64,000 bases of DNA from Limnomonas spitsbergensis (lineage: Eukaryota > Chlorophyta > Chlorophyceae > Chlamydomonadales): the NCBI GenBank assembly GCA_037349105.1, contig JAYJMM010000082.1, forward strand, positions 1,426,001 to 1,490,000, written 5' to 3'. Below are positions 20,631-32,158 of the stretch, one piece after another. A program made the position numbers and the translations under genes. How positions within the stretch are numbered: position 1 is the stretch's first letter; each line of letters starts with the position of its first letter. The notes under the pieces are model-generated. The model was not told where the DNA came from. It worked only from the letters and a program-made list of their open reading frames with translations, and did no database searches.

Positions 20631-23600
20631 CTAGTCAAAGCATGGAGGAAGAGACATGGGGGGCGGCACCCACGCGTCAATACCCTCCATGACATCATCA
20701 CCCAGACCCGAGCCGCCCATGTGCTGTGGCGCCAAAACGCCCATGGAGGCAAACTGGATGCCACCTTCCTTGCCCTCCTTGTGTCGAATGGAATCTTGGT
20801 CGCAGCTGCTGTTGTCCTTCCCACTCGCCCCAGCAGCAGCGTGGCTCCCATCCTTGATGCTAGTGCCGTTGCGGCAGAGTCCGCTACGGGTCAAGCACGT
20901 GCCCTGCAGCGCCCCTAGCACGCCATCCTCCAGCTGGGCCTCTTAAGAGAAAGGTGAGGTGGGGAGACAGTAATGGGTCAGGGAACATAAGAGTGATGGG
21001 ATGGGATTGTCCAACTGCATGGCAGAGACTGGAGGCAGGTTTCCAAGCCCTTCCCTCCCTCAGCGTCAAAAATCACAGGTCATATCCTTCCCTCCGATAT
21101 ACAACCAGAGGATACACCGGGATGATACCCAATCCTTCAATAAACATCAACTGAGCAAGCAGATCCAGGATATGCCAGTAATATCTCAACTTTCCTCACA
21201 CATCTATGCAACTGCAATATCTTTCGTCTTCTATCAACCAGTGATCCTGATCCTCCCTTGCACAGCACATCAACTGATAACTACCTGAAGCATACAGGTT
21301 TTTATTAGGCTCGACCCTTGCTCCTCTTCGGTGTACATGAGCTCTGTGCCGCTCAATACGCCCAGCAACGATTGCAGGCCTGCCGCCGCTGGCATCCTCT
21401 CAGCAGCAGAACCCCTCATCTGCACCTCGCACTCTGAGCGACCTGCTGCCAGGAGCTGCGCCAGCCTGTCCTTGGTGGTGTGCTGCTCCTGGTCAAGCGC
21501 TGAGATGCAAGACCGCTCCTCTAGCAGCTCTGACACATCCTACCACAAGCACTCGCTGAGAGGCTAAAAGCGCCACCGCCTCCGCCGCTGCCGCCTGCTT
21601 CTCACATGCGTGGTGCTGCACCACTGCGAGGTCCTGCTCCACAATGCCGACACGCGACTGCGCTGCGCTGGACACCGCCTCAGCCTTCATCCACCCCTCC
21701 TGGCGGCCCTCCTCGCTCATGGCGGCACGCTCAGCAAGCATAGCCACTTCGTGCAGCAGACTGCTGTGCTCCTCCTTCAGCGCCACCAGGCACGCCTGCA
21801 GCTTCTCCATCTCCTCGCAGAGGCTCGCCGACAGCTTTCGCTCGGAGGCCACCGTTGCCTCAGCCTGGGCCAAGTGGGCGGCGGATGACGCGTGTGAGCC
21901 GCGGAGAGATGCCATCATGCTTGTCGCCATGCTCTTCCCCTAAGTCAACATCAAGACAAGATTTGTCAAGCAGATGTATAGCGTCAGTACTATTCAATAA
22001 ACTGCAAGCATCAATGTGGATGTTCATCAACATAGTGCCTGGCCACATTTATCGGTAAGTTCAAATCAGGCATTGGGGGCTGGGGGTCACCAGCATTATG
22101 CAAATTCATGATGTTCAAGACTCATGCTACATTGGTCCACCCAACAGGTTCCAGAGGATAACTTGGATTGAGGCACTGAATTGAGCTGGTGGAAGTGAGA
22201 AGGCAAGCCCACGTAAAATACAGGGATATAAGGATACACACATCCAGCATAGCCATATAGGCGGATATAGCAGTCAAAGAGAGCCTTACCCGCATGGCAC
22301 TGTCAAGCTGCAGGCAGACATCCCTCATGGCAATCTCGTGCTGCTGCTCCAGCTCCTCAGCCGCGGCATGATGCTTGATGCGCTCAAAGCACAGCTCCTC
22401 CTTCACAGCATGCAGCTCCTTCTTAACAGCGCACAGGTCCAGGTGCATCTCCTGTGGTACAGACAGGTTGAACAGGATCACAGACATAATATTTGAAAGA
22501 ATTTAACTGATCGCAATTTGCAGCTCGAATGGTGCGCACATGCCAGCCTGTCTGCCACATCAACAGCCTGGGGTGAAGTCGCCAATGGCAGGGAAAAGGA
22601 CATGTTGAGATTCTAGGGTTCAGGGTTTCACATCAACTCGACATCAAATCATAAGAACCACACCTTGATAACTTCTTGCTGGTCTGCTCGGATGATCAGA
22701 TGTTCATCTTGCAAGATAATGTTGATGACCTCAGCCCTTCCTAGGTCCGAGGCCCCCTCCGCCTTCTGATTGGTGAGCTTTTCTTTAAGCTTAATGCTGC
22801 ACTTGACAGCACTATCCCGGCCCTCGATAGCCTCCTTTAGCGCACGAGTTAGGGGTTGAAGCGCAGCAGTTAAGACTGCCTCCGCCTCTGCAATGCGGGC
22901 AGGGTCCAATGCCGCACTGTTGCGGTCTCCCCATGAGGATGATGACCTGAATCACGTGAGGACATGGAGGGGTAGCATTGAGGCAAGCGGAAATGAACCA
23001 TGCATGCATGGCACCTCATGCTCGTAATGGTGCTCTTGGCATGCGAAGCAAAACTGCATCTGAGAACAAGCCTGGGATCTAATGATGAAGCAAAGGGCGC
23101 ATGGTGGATGGAGTGATGAAAGCGTGATTTGAGGTCAAAATTCGTCATTAATATACGAACAACTGGTCACCACTACGCCGTAGCATGCATGCATCATGCA
23201 GACAATTCTCACCTATCCTCAAAGATGCATCTCACGTCATGGTGATCGGCGGCCTCCTGTGATTTGAAGCAAGCAAGTAATCGTGGTCGTCGATCGTAAA
23301 TTTGCTTGAAGCGTGGGCACTGAAGTGAGGGCGCACTGCCGCTACCGGTGTGACATTAAGTGTGAAACTGAAAGATGGAAACATGGAGGGGAGATGCAGG
23401 TGCGGGGCATACGCAATTGTGTTATTATGGAATCTTGTGTGTCAAGAAGATGTCACCCGGGACACATTCAACAGCAACTTCAATTGCAACTGACTGGGAT
23501 GGGCGCATGTTCAAAATTTCGGATTGCTGGAACAGCAGGTATGCCTGCGACACAAATAAAGTCTTCCTATGCCCTGCTGATGCCCTTACCTTGCATCCGT

Positions 23601-24973
23601 TCTCATTGTGAACTGTTGAATCTCTGTCGCCACCACCTGACCGCAGGGTGTCAGACATGTCCTGTCTCGTCTGCGCCCGAACGTCATACCAGCAAATATA
23701 GGGGCGAGAGGGCTGAGTCAGCACTGGAATACTGCTGTTCCTTGATATGCTTCAAAAGACCCCCATAAAATTGCATCCCATGCTGTTTACCTGCATCGAT
23801 GGTGTGCTGAGACTCGCCAGGCTAATGTCGGGGGCACGCGAAGAATTATTGCGGCCAAAGCAATGGGCAATCATGCCAAAGTTTGGTGCGCGCATGGTGT
23901 TTATTGCTGACTGAGATGCAGAAGCTAGATAGAGCTTGCTGCTCCAGGAAGGGCAATCGCAGGGATGAACTGAGATACAGCTCAGAACACAAGCAAATGC
24001 CGGTAAAGGTCTGTTTATCTTGGTACACAAGCGAGGGGTAGACAGACTGTTGATTCTCGTCGGGATTTTCATTTGACAGGGCTATTTCGGTAGGCGGGCG
24101 GGCCTGCCTGGAATGGACTCATATCAACGACGTAAAGTGTTAGGGTCATTGCAATCTTGCTGAAGCTCAATACACGGCTCGTGAGAGTGCATGCCAAGCC
24201 CTCATATTTTCAACAGGCTAGCACTACTGGGCCTCAGGATCGTTCGGTGGGGTTCGGGAGCTTCACAAGCCAGCGAGTCTGAACTCTGAAGCAAGGCACA
24301 ACCCTAGCCCAGACACATTGCCACATTTCTGCGGATGGAATTGGTACCCAAAAGTACGAGACGCGCTTTGCGTGTAAGATTTGTTGCTATGATCTGAAAG
24401 CCTGTCCCTCATCACCAAGTCATGACCCCTAAGCATCTCTTGACCTCCTGCCTCCCACACGTTTTTTCCAAGAGGGCCTCGTAACCTCGTTTATTCGTTT
24501 CCCAGCCTGGCTGGTGCCCGGCACCCTCTCAATGCGTCCCCCTCCTTCCACCCTACTGCTGAAGGCTGGGCCCGGGCCGAGCATGAGCGGCAGTAATATG
24601 CCTTGATGCTGATCCTGCTGAGGCGGTGGCGGGCCATCTTTGAGGGCTGAGGGTGCAGCCACGCTCTACGACAAGAGGAAGGGTGTTGAATGTTGATGAT
24701 GGATAGCGTGTGTAACGAGGCCCCAATTGTGGCTCAGGAGATCGTTGCGATGCCAGTTGTATCACTCTTTCTGTGCAAAGATGCCTTACCTTGCTTGACG
24801 CCCCATGTGATATTCTCGATAAACACATGTTGAGCCTGCAATTCTGAGTGGCAGCGCCCCATGCCATGGCCTGTGATATAGGATCCAGACCATATCACGC
24901 ACGACACAGCTCTGCTCAGCTACCTCATTCCTGCAGCCTGCACGTCTTGGCCGGACTTGGACTTGCGACGCAT
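20631..24973 (-). CDS. coiled-coil protein of unknown role, 11 exons, one frame break
   Basis: Exons (minus): 24973-24924, 24835-24790, 24665-24552, 23910-23791, 23670-23590, 23256-23213, 22946-22664, 22451-22290, 21939-21285, 20933-20631. All junctions are GT-AG and phases agree except inside 21939-21285 (655 nt), where the reading frame changes near 21540. That leaves one surplus base, so either an indel in the sequence or a real mutation. It could also hide a further intron, hence 10 or 11 exons. The joined product would be about 618 aa. It starts MRRKSKSGQDVQAAGM, has a Pro/Gln-rich stretch (DGPPPPQQDQHQ), then heptad-rich segments in the exons at 22946-22290 and 21939-21285 (for example CAVKKELHAVKEELCFERIK), and ends in a Gly/Ser-rich tail (QHMGGSGLGDD). 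No enzyme motif or known family was recognised. The upstream exons are the least certain. Confidence 0.6.
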
Positions 24974-25399
24974 GTTGTAGCCTCACTGCAAGTGTGGGAG
25001 TGTGGTAGTAGTGTGGGACTGCTGGCTGACCTGCAGTTATCAACATGAGCAGGGCAGCTGCCCCCTGCACTGTGAATCCCAAACCATATACCTTTGGAGT
25101 GTGGTAAAAGAGATGACATAGGGGTAGCAGGATAACACATCACCTGGATGAGGGCTGCAGCAGGGACCCTGGACCCATGGAACCCCTCAATGTGACCAAA
25201 AACATTAAGGGCCGATAAAGTTTATTCTGTTGCGTCTGGACAGTAAGTCAATGTACACAAACACCCGAATCCAAGGCTGTTACACCTCTGCTCCTATCCC
25301 CCCATTCCGCCCCCCTTCCCTTACTTCACGCACTCTCCCCTCCCCCCTCTTCCCCTCCAGAGCCCTTTTTCCTCACCAGTCGTCACCTACGTGAAGGCC

Positions 25400-25519
25400 A
25401 GGGCCACGTTACCCCATACCACAAGAGGATATCGACGAGGCAAACAGTGTGAAACCCGCCAGCTTCCGCTCAGATACTTATTTCCAGCAGCTCGGAAGCA
25501 CTGGCCGGACGGGGAATGG
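25400..25519 (+). CDS. possible isolated exon
   Basis: From an AG at 25400-25402 to a donor GTAATG at about 25520 one frame reads YPIPQEDIDEANSVK then PASFRSDTYFQQLGSTGRTG, with amino-acid composition typical of real protein. I could not link it to other exons with confidence; candidates downstream are near 26511 and 26890. Start and end are approximate. Confidence 0.3.
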
Positions 25520-26510
25520 TAATGGGAATGGTCTTGAGGATCGGATGCTAGTAAAAGCCTCACTGCAGGATGCAAGTCAAACCCTCACTGCAGGATGCAA
25601 GTGTAAGTGCTGGCTGCCCTGTATGTATCATATTGAGAAAGGTATCTACTCCTTGAACTGTCAACCTTCAAAACATAAGGCCTTACCTCTGCCACCGCTC
25701 CTTACCCTGTATCTTGTCTTCTTCTGTCACACGGGCTTTGCTCACACCTCCTGTCCTTCGCCTATCCACCTCTGTCACGCATATTGATCAGGCCCCCTGA
25801 TGTCACTATCCTCCAACCCCTCATTCACCCCTTTGCCTACCCTGCCGCTCCTCACACCCACCCTGTTCACCTCCTCACCGGCAGCCAGAGGAATGATTGA
25901 TTGGGTCTCTTATCCCTGACCTTCCTTTGCTCAACCGGCCACGCCCCCTTTCCCTCTTTCTTTTCTTAAACCTTCTCTAACCCCTATCCTAATTTTAGGC
26001 CTTGTCCCTTCCTATTCTTCCCGCCAGGTCCCCCGCCTGCCTCTCTTGTATTCTCGAATTTCTAGCCTGCTTCCTGGTCTACCTCTCAGACATTTTTGCA
26101 GTGCGCTCACTTATACATTTCTTCCAACGTATTCAGTAGGATGCCTATCTCACATTCTCACTGGCATGGGGCAGTTATTATCTGTGCACCCACGTCAGGC
26201 CTTTGGCGGGATCTTATCCTCTGTGTTATAGGGTTAATTCCTATGTGACAGGGTGCCTGTTTGCTAGTATGAAAGTCCAGGGAGGCCAGGGATCGTTTTC
26301 TTGTCCACTCTTCTTTCTGCAAAGTGCTCAAACCAGTTTGCTGGCACCAGCTCAAAGCATGCATCCAAGGTGTTCCTTTGCTGCCCCTTCACAAACAAAC
26401 CCGCAAACAAATGCACAATTCTCTTGGTGGCCTCTCCAATAAAATGACAGAACCAATCCTAATAGAGGCATGTTCACCGCACTATTTTGGACCCACAAAG
26501 ATACTTGGTG

Positions 26511-26684
26511 GTACCCAGTTTGCCCCTGGCCCACGCCCTGTATGCCGTGGGGGCAACAGTGGACTTTGGAGACTCTGTCTCAGCTGCGGAATGTGCCCTG
26601 GCCGCTTTGCTTCTGTTCTGGTGGGATGGCTACGAGGCCGAGCAGCAGCAGCAGCGGCAGCAATACAGCAGCAACAGCCTTTGA
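26511..26684 (+). CDS. possible isolated exon
   Basis: After a possible acceptor (GGTACCCAG) one plus-strand frame reads PLAHALYAVGATVDFGDSVS then AAECALAALLLFWW and a Gln-rich tail made by (CAG)n, ending in a stop. It may be a terminal exon of the same gene as 25400-25519. No family recognised. Confidence 0.22.
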   Translation, partial: VPSLPLAHALYAVGATVDFGDSVSAAECALAALLLFWWDGYEAEQQQQRQQYSSNSL

Positions 26685-26825
26685 AAAAGACGTCTTGAGA
26701 CTGTGATAGAGCGACCCGCAACAGCAAGGGTGCGGTGGTAGAGGACGAAGATGAACGGGATCCTGATCGTGGTTACGGAGGCGGCAGCGGTGGGCAGGGG
26801 CAGCAGTGACTGTTTAAGTGCATGT

Positions 26826-26885
26826 CAATGATGTCACACCTCTGGGCCCTGCTGAAATAAGGCTCGGCCGCGTGGGCGCGTAACT
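26826..26885 (+). repeat. dispersed repeat, family 2
   Basis: GTCAATGATGTCACACCTCT then GGGCCCTGCTGAAATAAGGC and TCGGCCGCGTGGGCGC, the best-preserved core of the family. Confidence 0.6.
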
Positions 26886-27805
26886 AAAGAGTTGGGAGGT
26901 ACTGTGTCAGTGCATGTGCTGCTGACGGCTGCGGAGCTGCAGGGTGTTGGATCTTCTTCTCCGCAAATATGGACTCCGGATCCTAGCAGCGGCCCCGGCC
27001 AGCTGGGTGGGGGAAATGAGCAGGCCAGCTCTGAAGGACGAAGAAGAGGAGTTGGAGGAAGTGCTGCTGGATAGGAGGAGTGTGGAGTCTGGGTAGGATG
27101 CTTCATACTTCTGGTGTCACATTGATGATTCAGGTGCAGGTGCATGAGCAATCCACATACCAGTCACACAGATTTTAAGACTATTAGCCCTTTCACACAT
27201 TTAAGAAAATCTTCTATTGTATACCCTCCAGTTTTCTGTAATGGTTCTTGCACCCAAGTCATGTTTTATAACTGGGACTTTTCTACTGCACTGTGGTGTT
27301 CATTCCCACGCTACTATTTTGTGGTGGTGTATTAGTCGCTTGCCCAGGGGGGTGACTGGTTTTCGTGCGCTTTCCTGGCATATCTTAACTGCATGTACCG
27401 GTTTACAGGCACATGTCCCATGCATTGAATGCGATGCTCTCAGTGTTGGGCGATTTACTGTTGCGGTGTAATTACGGTTTTATTTTACGGTGTAAATTAC
27501 AGGCCAGATTTCACTTGCGGCATAATTGCCTTACCGGCCTTCTCTTTTGGTCATTTTTTTGTCTGTTGTTGTTGTTTGACCCCTTTTTAGTTTCTTCTCC
27601 TCTCCCTTCTGATCAGTGGGCTGCCCTTGCGGCCAAGCAGGGGTGGGATACGCTTGCTTTTGTGGCCTTTTTTTTGAGAGGCGTTGTTCAGGGCTACTCT
27701 CTAATGGAACTCAGGTGTCGGACTTCGTCTTCTTTGCCTTCCTGGCCTCTCCTTTTGTTCCTTCCCCCCCCTCTTCCTTTAAGTTTCTTCTTTTCTCCCT
27801 TCTGA

Positions 27806-27862
27806 ACAGTTGGGCGCCCACGCGGCCGAGCTTTGAGCGGGCCCAGAGGTGTAACGTTATTG
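27806..27862 (-). repeat. dispersed repeat, family 2 (reverse)
   Basis: GCGCCCACGCGGCCGAGCTT then TGAGCGGGCCCAGAGGTGTA, the reverse complement of the core at 26826-26885. Confidence 0.6.
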
Positions 27863-29045
27863 ACTTACGGCGTAATTCTGTTACAGTGAATGCATAGTAA
27901 TCTCAGATGGAAACTGTAAATTACGTCATAAAACCGTAAATTACAATCACAGGTAAATCATGAGGTAAATTACATTGCGAATGCAAATAACATGTCGATC
28001 AATTACAGCTCTGAAAGCAGCAAAAATCCTTGAATAGCCATTGAAAGTGCATTATTCACTTATCACCACATCCTATTAGGGTATTTCAGCTACAATACAG
28101 CTACATCAATGTATACATCATGCCCTAGAGGAGTAAGTTCAATAGCTCATTGGTGGCTGACAAGCGGTCAACTGCAAATGGAATGGCAGTATGGCACGAA
28201 TACATCAGAGAACTGGGCGCGGAACACATCTGAAGGACTGTCTGTTCCTTTACACACTTTCGCGGGCCCTGGGTCGGGCAGGCCGGGCCCCTGGCCGGCC
28301 AGACTGAGCCCCTGTCATCTAATTCCTCCTCTTCTCGCTGTCTAGACAGGGTAATACTTGGCACGATCGTGGTTTCCTCGTACATGTCAAGTCAAGGCCT
28401 AAACAAGGGGGCATTAAAGACAAGAGAAAGCAAGAGAGGAAAAAATTAAACTCCTCCCCCCATAGAAAGGAAACCCAATTTCCCAGCTTCCTAAGAAACT
28501 AGCCCTCAGTAATTTCGACCTCGGCCTCCATGAAAGCCAAAGCCTCCCACCCATGCCTGCTCCAGTAAAATTGATGACAGTCCCATGGGCCTGCTGGGGC
28601 CCTGCCCACCCCTTCTCCCTAACCTGGTCCTGGAGGTAACGGCAATGGGAGCCAACATTTTGCGCATCCTCCACGTGCTCGCTATCTCCCCTACATGCAC
28701 GTGCATGCTTTTGGCTTGGGTTATTAGAGGTACAGGGTTCGGTCTGGGAGACGAAAACATTGAAGCTTTTCTGGTTAGTACGAGACACATAAAATAACAA
28801 ATATGTTCCAATGAGAACCATAAAAATAAGACAACCTGTCTACATCAGACATTCGTGATTGTAATGCCTTGCCGCCATACAAAAACAATGATAATGGTGA
28901 ATGCAATTTTTTCCGAGTGGCAGCCACAACTACAAAACACGTGACATCACCCTAACTGTGCATAGCCAGGGTCAACCTTCACTTCACCCTAGGGTCAAGT
29001 TGTGCATCGCAAGAGAACAAGTTGGGAGGATGCTAAGAAGCCACA

Positions 29046-30005
29046 TTACATTTCGCCTACGACGGTGCAAGCTTGGAGCGCGCTTGCAAACATAGCTGAG
29101 ATATTATGGACGCTCAGGTTGCAACCTCTGATGTCAATATGTTGCAATGCAACACAAGTTGCTAGGGTTGACAAGTCCTCCACATTGCCGCAGAAGCTGA
29201 GGTTTAGATGTTGCAGTGCGACACATGTTGACAGACCTGACACGTCTCTCACATTGTGGCACCGGCTTAGGTTAAGATGTTGCAACGCAACGCAAGTCGA
29301 AAGGCCGGACAAGTCGTTAACGTCGTGGCATTCCTCGAGGTTGAGATGTTGCAAAGCAACACAAGTCGAAAGGGGTGACAAGTCTCTCACGTCGCAATGG
29401 CTGAGGTCAAGGTGTTGCAGCGCTAGATGGGCTGATAGGCCAGACAAGTCATCCAGGTAGAAGCACTTGGACAAGTTGATTTGCTTCAGCTGATGGCACG
29501 GTCCAAAAGCTGACAAGCTTTGTAAACATGAGCAACCTGAAAGGTCTAGAAGCTGCAGTGAAGGCAGCGGCCCCTCAAGTGGAAACTTGTGGAGGGTGAC
29601 GTCATTCTGAAGATGCAGCCTCTCAATCTGGCTCCATGGGATTCGCAGCTTGACCAAGAAGCGTTGATCGTATAAGCCATCAACCAGCTCAACTTGGGTT
29701 AGACAGGGTGTGCGTGAGATGATGCTTTTGAGAGCAGCGAAGCGAAGTTGACTGCCCGCACTTTGGTGGGATGGCTTATGTGTGCCCATGGACACAAGCC
29801 GATTGTTGCTGAGGTCATAGGTGTCCCGGAGTCGTTTTGAGCTCGCACGAATGGACCTCGCTCCACCTCCAACAAGGCGTAAGATCTGGCCCAAAAGGTC
29901 TGAAGGCAGCTTCGACATGCATTCCTGCTGATCTGCATGGTCATGAGGAGGTGGGAGGAAGATGAATGCTGTGTCACACGAACAGTCGAACACTCTGCCA
30001 TGCAC
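29046..30005 (-). CDS. F-box-like leucine-rich-repeat protein, single exon
   Basis: The 319-aa frame has LPSDLLGQILRLVGGG near residues 33-48, typical of an F-box start, and then a leucine-rich-repeat domain from about 135 to the end. At least seven units of 22-23 residues follow the pattern LQHLNLSxCxxVxDLSGLST (the cysteine-containing AMN1-like type). F-box/LRR proteins recruit substrates to SCF ubiquitin ligases; that role is inferred from architecture only. The strongest start may be the internal Met at 29918, which begins MSKLPSD right at the F-box. The coding sequence is intronless, unlike its neighbours, and the repeats are very alike at DNA level, which suggests recent internal expansion. 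It ends in TAA inside ATGTAATG. Confidence 0.75.
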   Translation of the reverse strand: MHGRVFDCSCDTAFIFLPPPHDHADQQECMSKLPSDLLGQILRLVGGGARSIRASSKRLRDTYDLSNNRLVSMGTHKPSHQSAGSQLRFAALKSIISRTPCLTQVELVDGLYDQRFLVKLRIPWSQIERLHLQNDVTLHKFPLEGPLPSLQLLDLSGCSCLQSLSAFGPCHQLKQINLSKCFYLDDLSGLSAHLALQHLDLSHCDVRDLSPLSTCVALQHLNLEECHDVNDLSGLSTCVALQHLNLSRCHNVRDVSGLSTCVALQHLNLSFCGNVEDLSTLATCVALQHIDIRGCNLSVHNISAMFASALQACTVVGEM

Positions 30006-31346
30006 AAGCCCTCAGGTATGATTCCAAGATATTCACGCATGAGTGGTCAGCGTAACCTGGCACAGAAATATGACACGGTCACTCGCAAGGCACAGGTTCC
30101 GGTACCATACTATAAAAAGGGATGGCACGGTGGGGTAAGAGGGTGTTCAGGGACATGGGCCTCAACTGGCAGCTGGTCCAGCCTGCTGAGAAGTCGTCAT
30201 GCATGCACATTGGTCATGCAAAATACCATAGTTGACACATCCACTCACAACCATAGTGAATCAGTGATGAAGGCTATCTAGTTTAAGAGCGATGATGAGC
30301 ATTTAGCCTACATGCCAATCAGAGATGATGGCCACTGCGAACAGAGCCTAATTAGTACAATTACGGTACAGCCTACCAATCCCATTGCTCGCATTACGGG
30401 CCCACAAGTCATCATGCGTACATGCGGACAGTCAGGCATGGAATGGTACAGTATGTTAAGGGAGTGGTTACAGTAAGCTGAGCCGAAACGGTTGAACGGG
30501 TGGGTAACCCTGGTAGTGGTTGTGGTCTAGTTTGCAGCCATGTGGCCATCATGTTCAAGAGAGCCAGACAGCCAGTCATACATCCATTCTTCAGTCCAGC
30601 ATGGCGAAAACAAGAGCACGTGGCACAAGGCACATGCTGAAGTGCTCCGCTTGTCCCGAATAGTGGCAACGCAGCATTCAACGAAAATGCATTATGTTCG
30701 GCCATGCTGAGTCTCAAATCCCTCACCTTCTATCTGATTATAAATGGCTGCTATCAAAGCAATGGCTCAAATACAATTAAAGCACTTACCGGTACTCGAG
30801 GGACTGGATATCGAAGCACCTTCGCCACGACGGCGGGTCTGCATAGCTACACAGCAGGGTGGTGGGGAGGCTGTGAAAACAGTATGGAAATTCTCTACGA
30901 TTAGATATTGTAGGATACACAAAGATGAAACTTTCTTTCTTTCGAGCTGGGCCTCAAGGGGCGGAATTCGGCAGGACGCACAGTTTCATTCCTGGCGAGT
31001 TCATACCTGGCGCTCTTGATAGGGCCTTGCCTTATATAAGCAGATAGCAACTCGTTTGCTTCTGCAGAAGTGTCAGAATATGTCGCTCGATCTAAATATA
31101 TTTGCTGTCCTAATTATTGCCTGCTGTGATGATCGCACTTTGTGTGGCACGTCCTGCTTTGGGGGGGTATCGGGGCTTGCATGCGGGTGGCTTGCATGCA
31201 TGCATTGTCACGACGTATAACTGCACCGTGCATCTGACTGAACCACTCGTGTGTTTGACTGGTCACCCATTCCCAAGGGTCACCTATTCACTGCGGCAGC
31301 ATGGCTTGCTGACTCAACCACTAACTGTGAGCTACATTTCAGCACC
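30006..31346. other. intergenic region, insertion locus of the LTR element
   Basis: No supported gene. Short open frames near 30744-31019 and 31117-31356 lack recognisable features. The sequence ends with AGCACC next to the target site ATGGC of the retrotransposon. Confidence 0.4.
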
Positions 31347-31351
31347 ATGGC

Positions 31352-31754
31352 TGTAATGGTCATGTAACCAGTACCCCAGAATTACCAGTCGCTGACGCGA
31401 CCTGCCTTACGTTATCGGCGCTTACGCTCCATACGGAAGTTGCAGGGTCGCCTGGCAAGCCCAGACCAGAACCCTCACGGGTTAAACCCTGCACCTCCCA
31501 TATAAGCGAGCTCTGCTAGGCATCGGGAAGTCTCAGACGAGATCAATCCATCAGGCTCAATACCTGACTGTCCCACTATCAAATCTCTAGTCTCCAGCAG
31601 TCTCCCCTCGTGAGCACCTAGTCCCCCCTCAGTCAACTCTCCGACTACTCGTCTACCCTCAACACCGTCCCGGACTCCCCTTCACGTTCCTCTACTAGTG
31701 AGTCCCTGTCTAGATATAAGAGTCCTGCCCCCTAGGGCACCTAGGACCTCTTCA
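31352..31754 (+). repeat. 5' LTR
   Basis: 403 bp, beginning TGTAATGGTCATGTAACCAG and ending GGACCTCTTCA. A TATA-like TATAAG at 31501 probably marks the promoter, with transcription starting a short way downstream. Confidence 0.95.
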
Positions 31755-31755
31755 G

Positions 31756-31768
31756 TGGTTCCAGAGCC
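31756..31768 (+). promoter_or_regulatory. primer binding site
   Basis: TGGTTCCAGAGCC follows the LTR after one base. It differs at two positions from the TGGTATCAGAGCC usually complementary to plant initiator Met tRNA, so this tRNA is the likely primer. Confidence 0.7.
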
Positions 31769-32158
31769 TTATCGGTTCGATCCTGTCGCAGTTTCATTGA
31801 CAGAACCCTGCCGTCGGCTCGAAAGAGTTTTGAGACACGCGCGCTGGGCAGTCGCGTCCCTTAGACCTGTCAGGGTTAAAACTATTCGAATTCCAGTACC
31901 GACCCCAGTCCAGTGTCCGGATCAGGGCCAACCCCAGAGCAACTCGACAGTATCTACTATTGGTCTGACAAGCTCGGCGGAGCCGACGGATTTCCAGCCC
32001 TTGTCCCGAGTCCCAGGCACGCACTTGTTGCGTTGACTGAGTCTAGTAAGTGTCGTAACTTGAGTTGTTCGACTCCGACGGTTTGAATTCCGTACACTCC
32101 AGTCCAGACCAGTCATAAGCTTCCTGATTGCTGAACTTTCACAGTAATTCACAATCTA

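Larger units (their letters stand above)
25520..29045. other. mostly intergenic, with family 2 repeats
   Basis: Apart from the weak exon candidates I see no gene. 25260-26110 is pyrimidine-rich. 26826-26885 and 27806-27860 carry dispersed family 2 cores, and 27430-27990 has repeated GGTGTAAATTAC/GTAATTTAC motifs that can pair with each other. Frames at 28414-28821 are open on both strands and were not interpretable. Confidence 0.4.
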
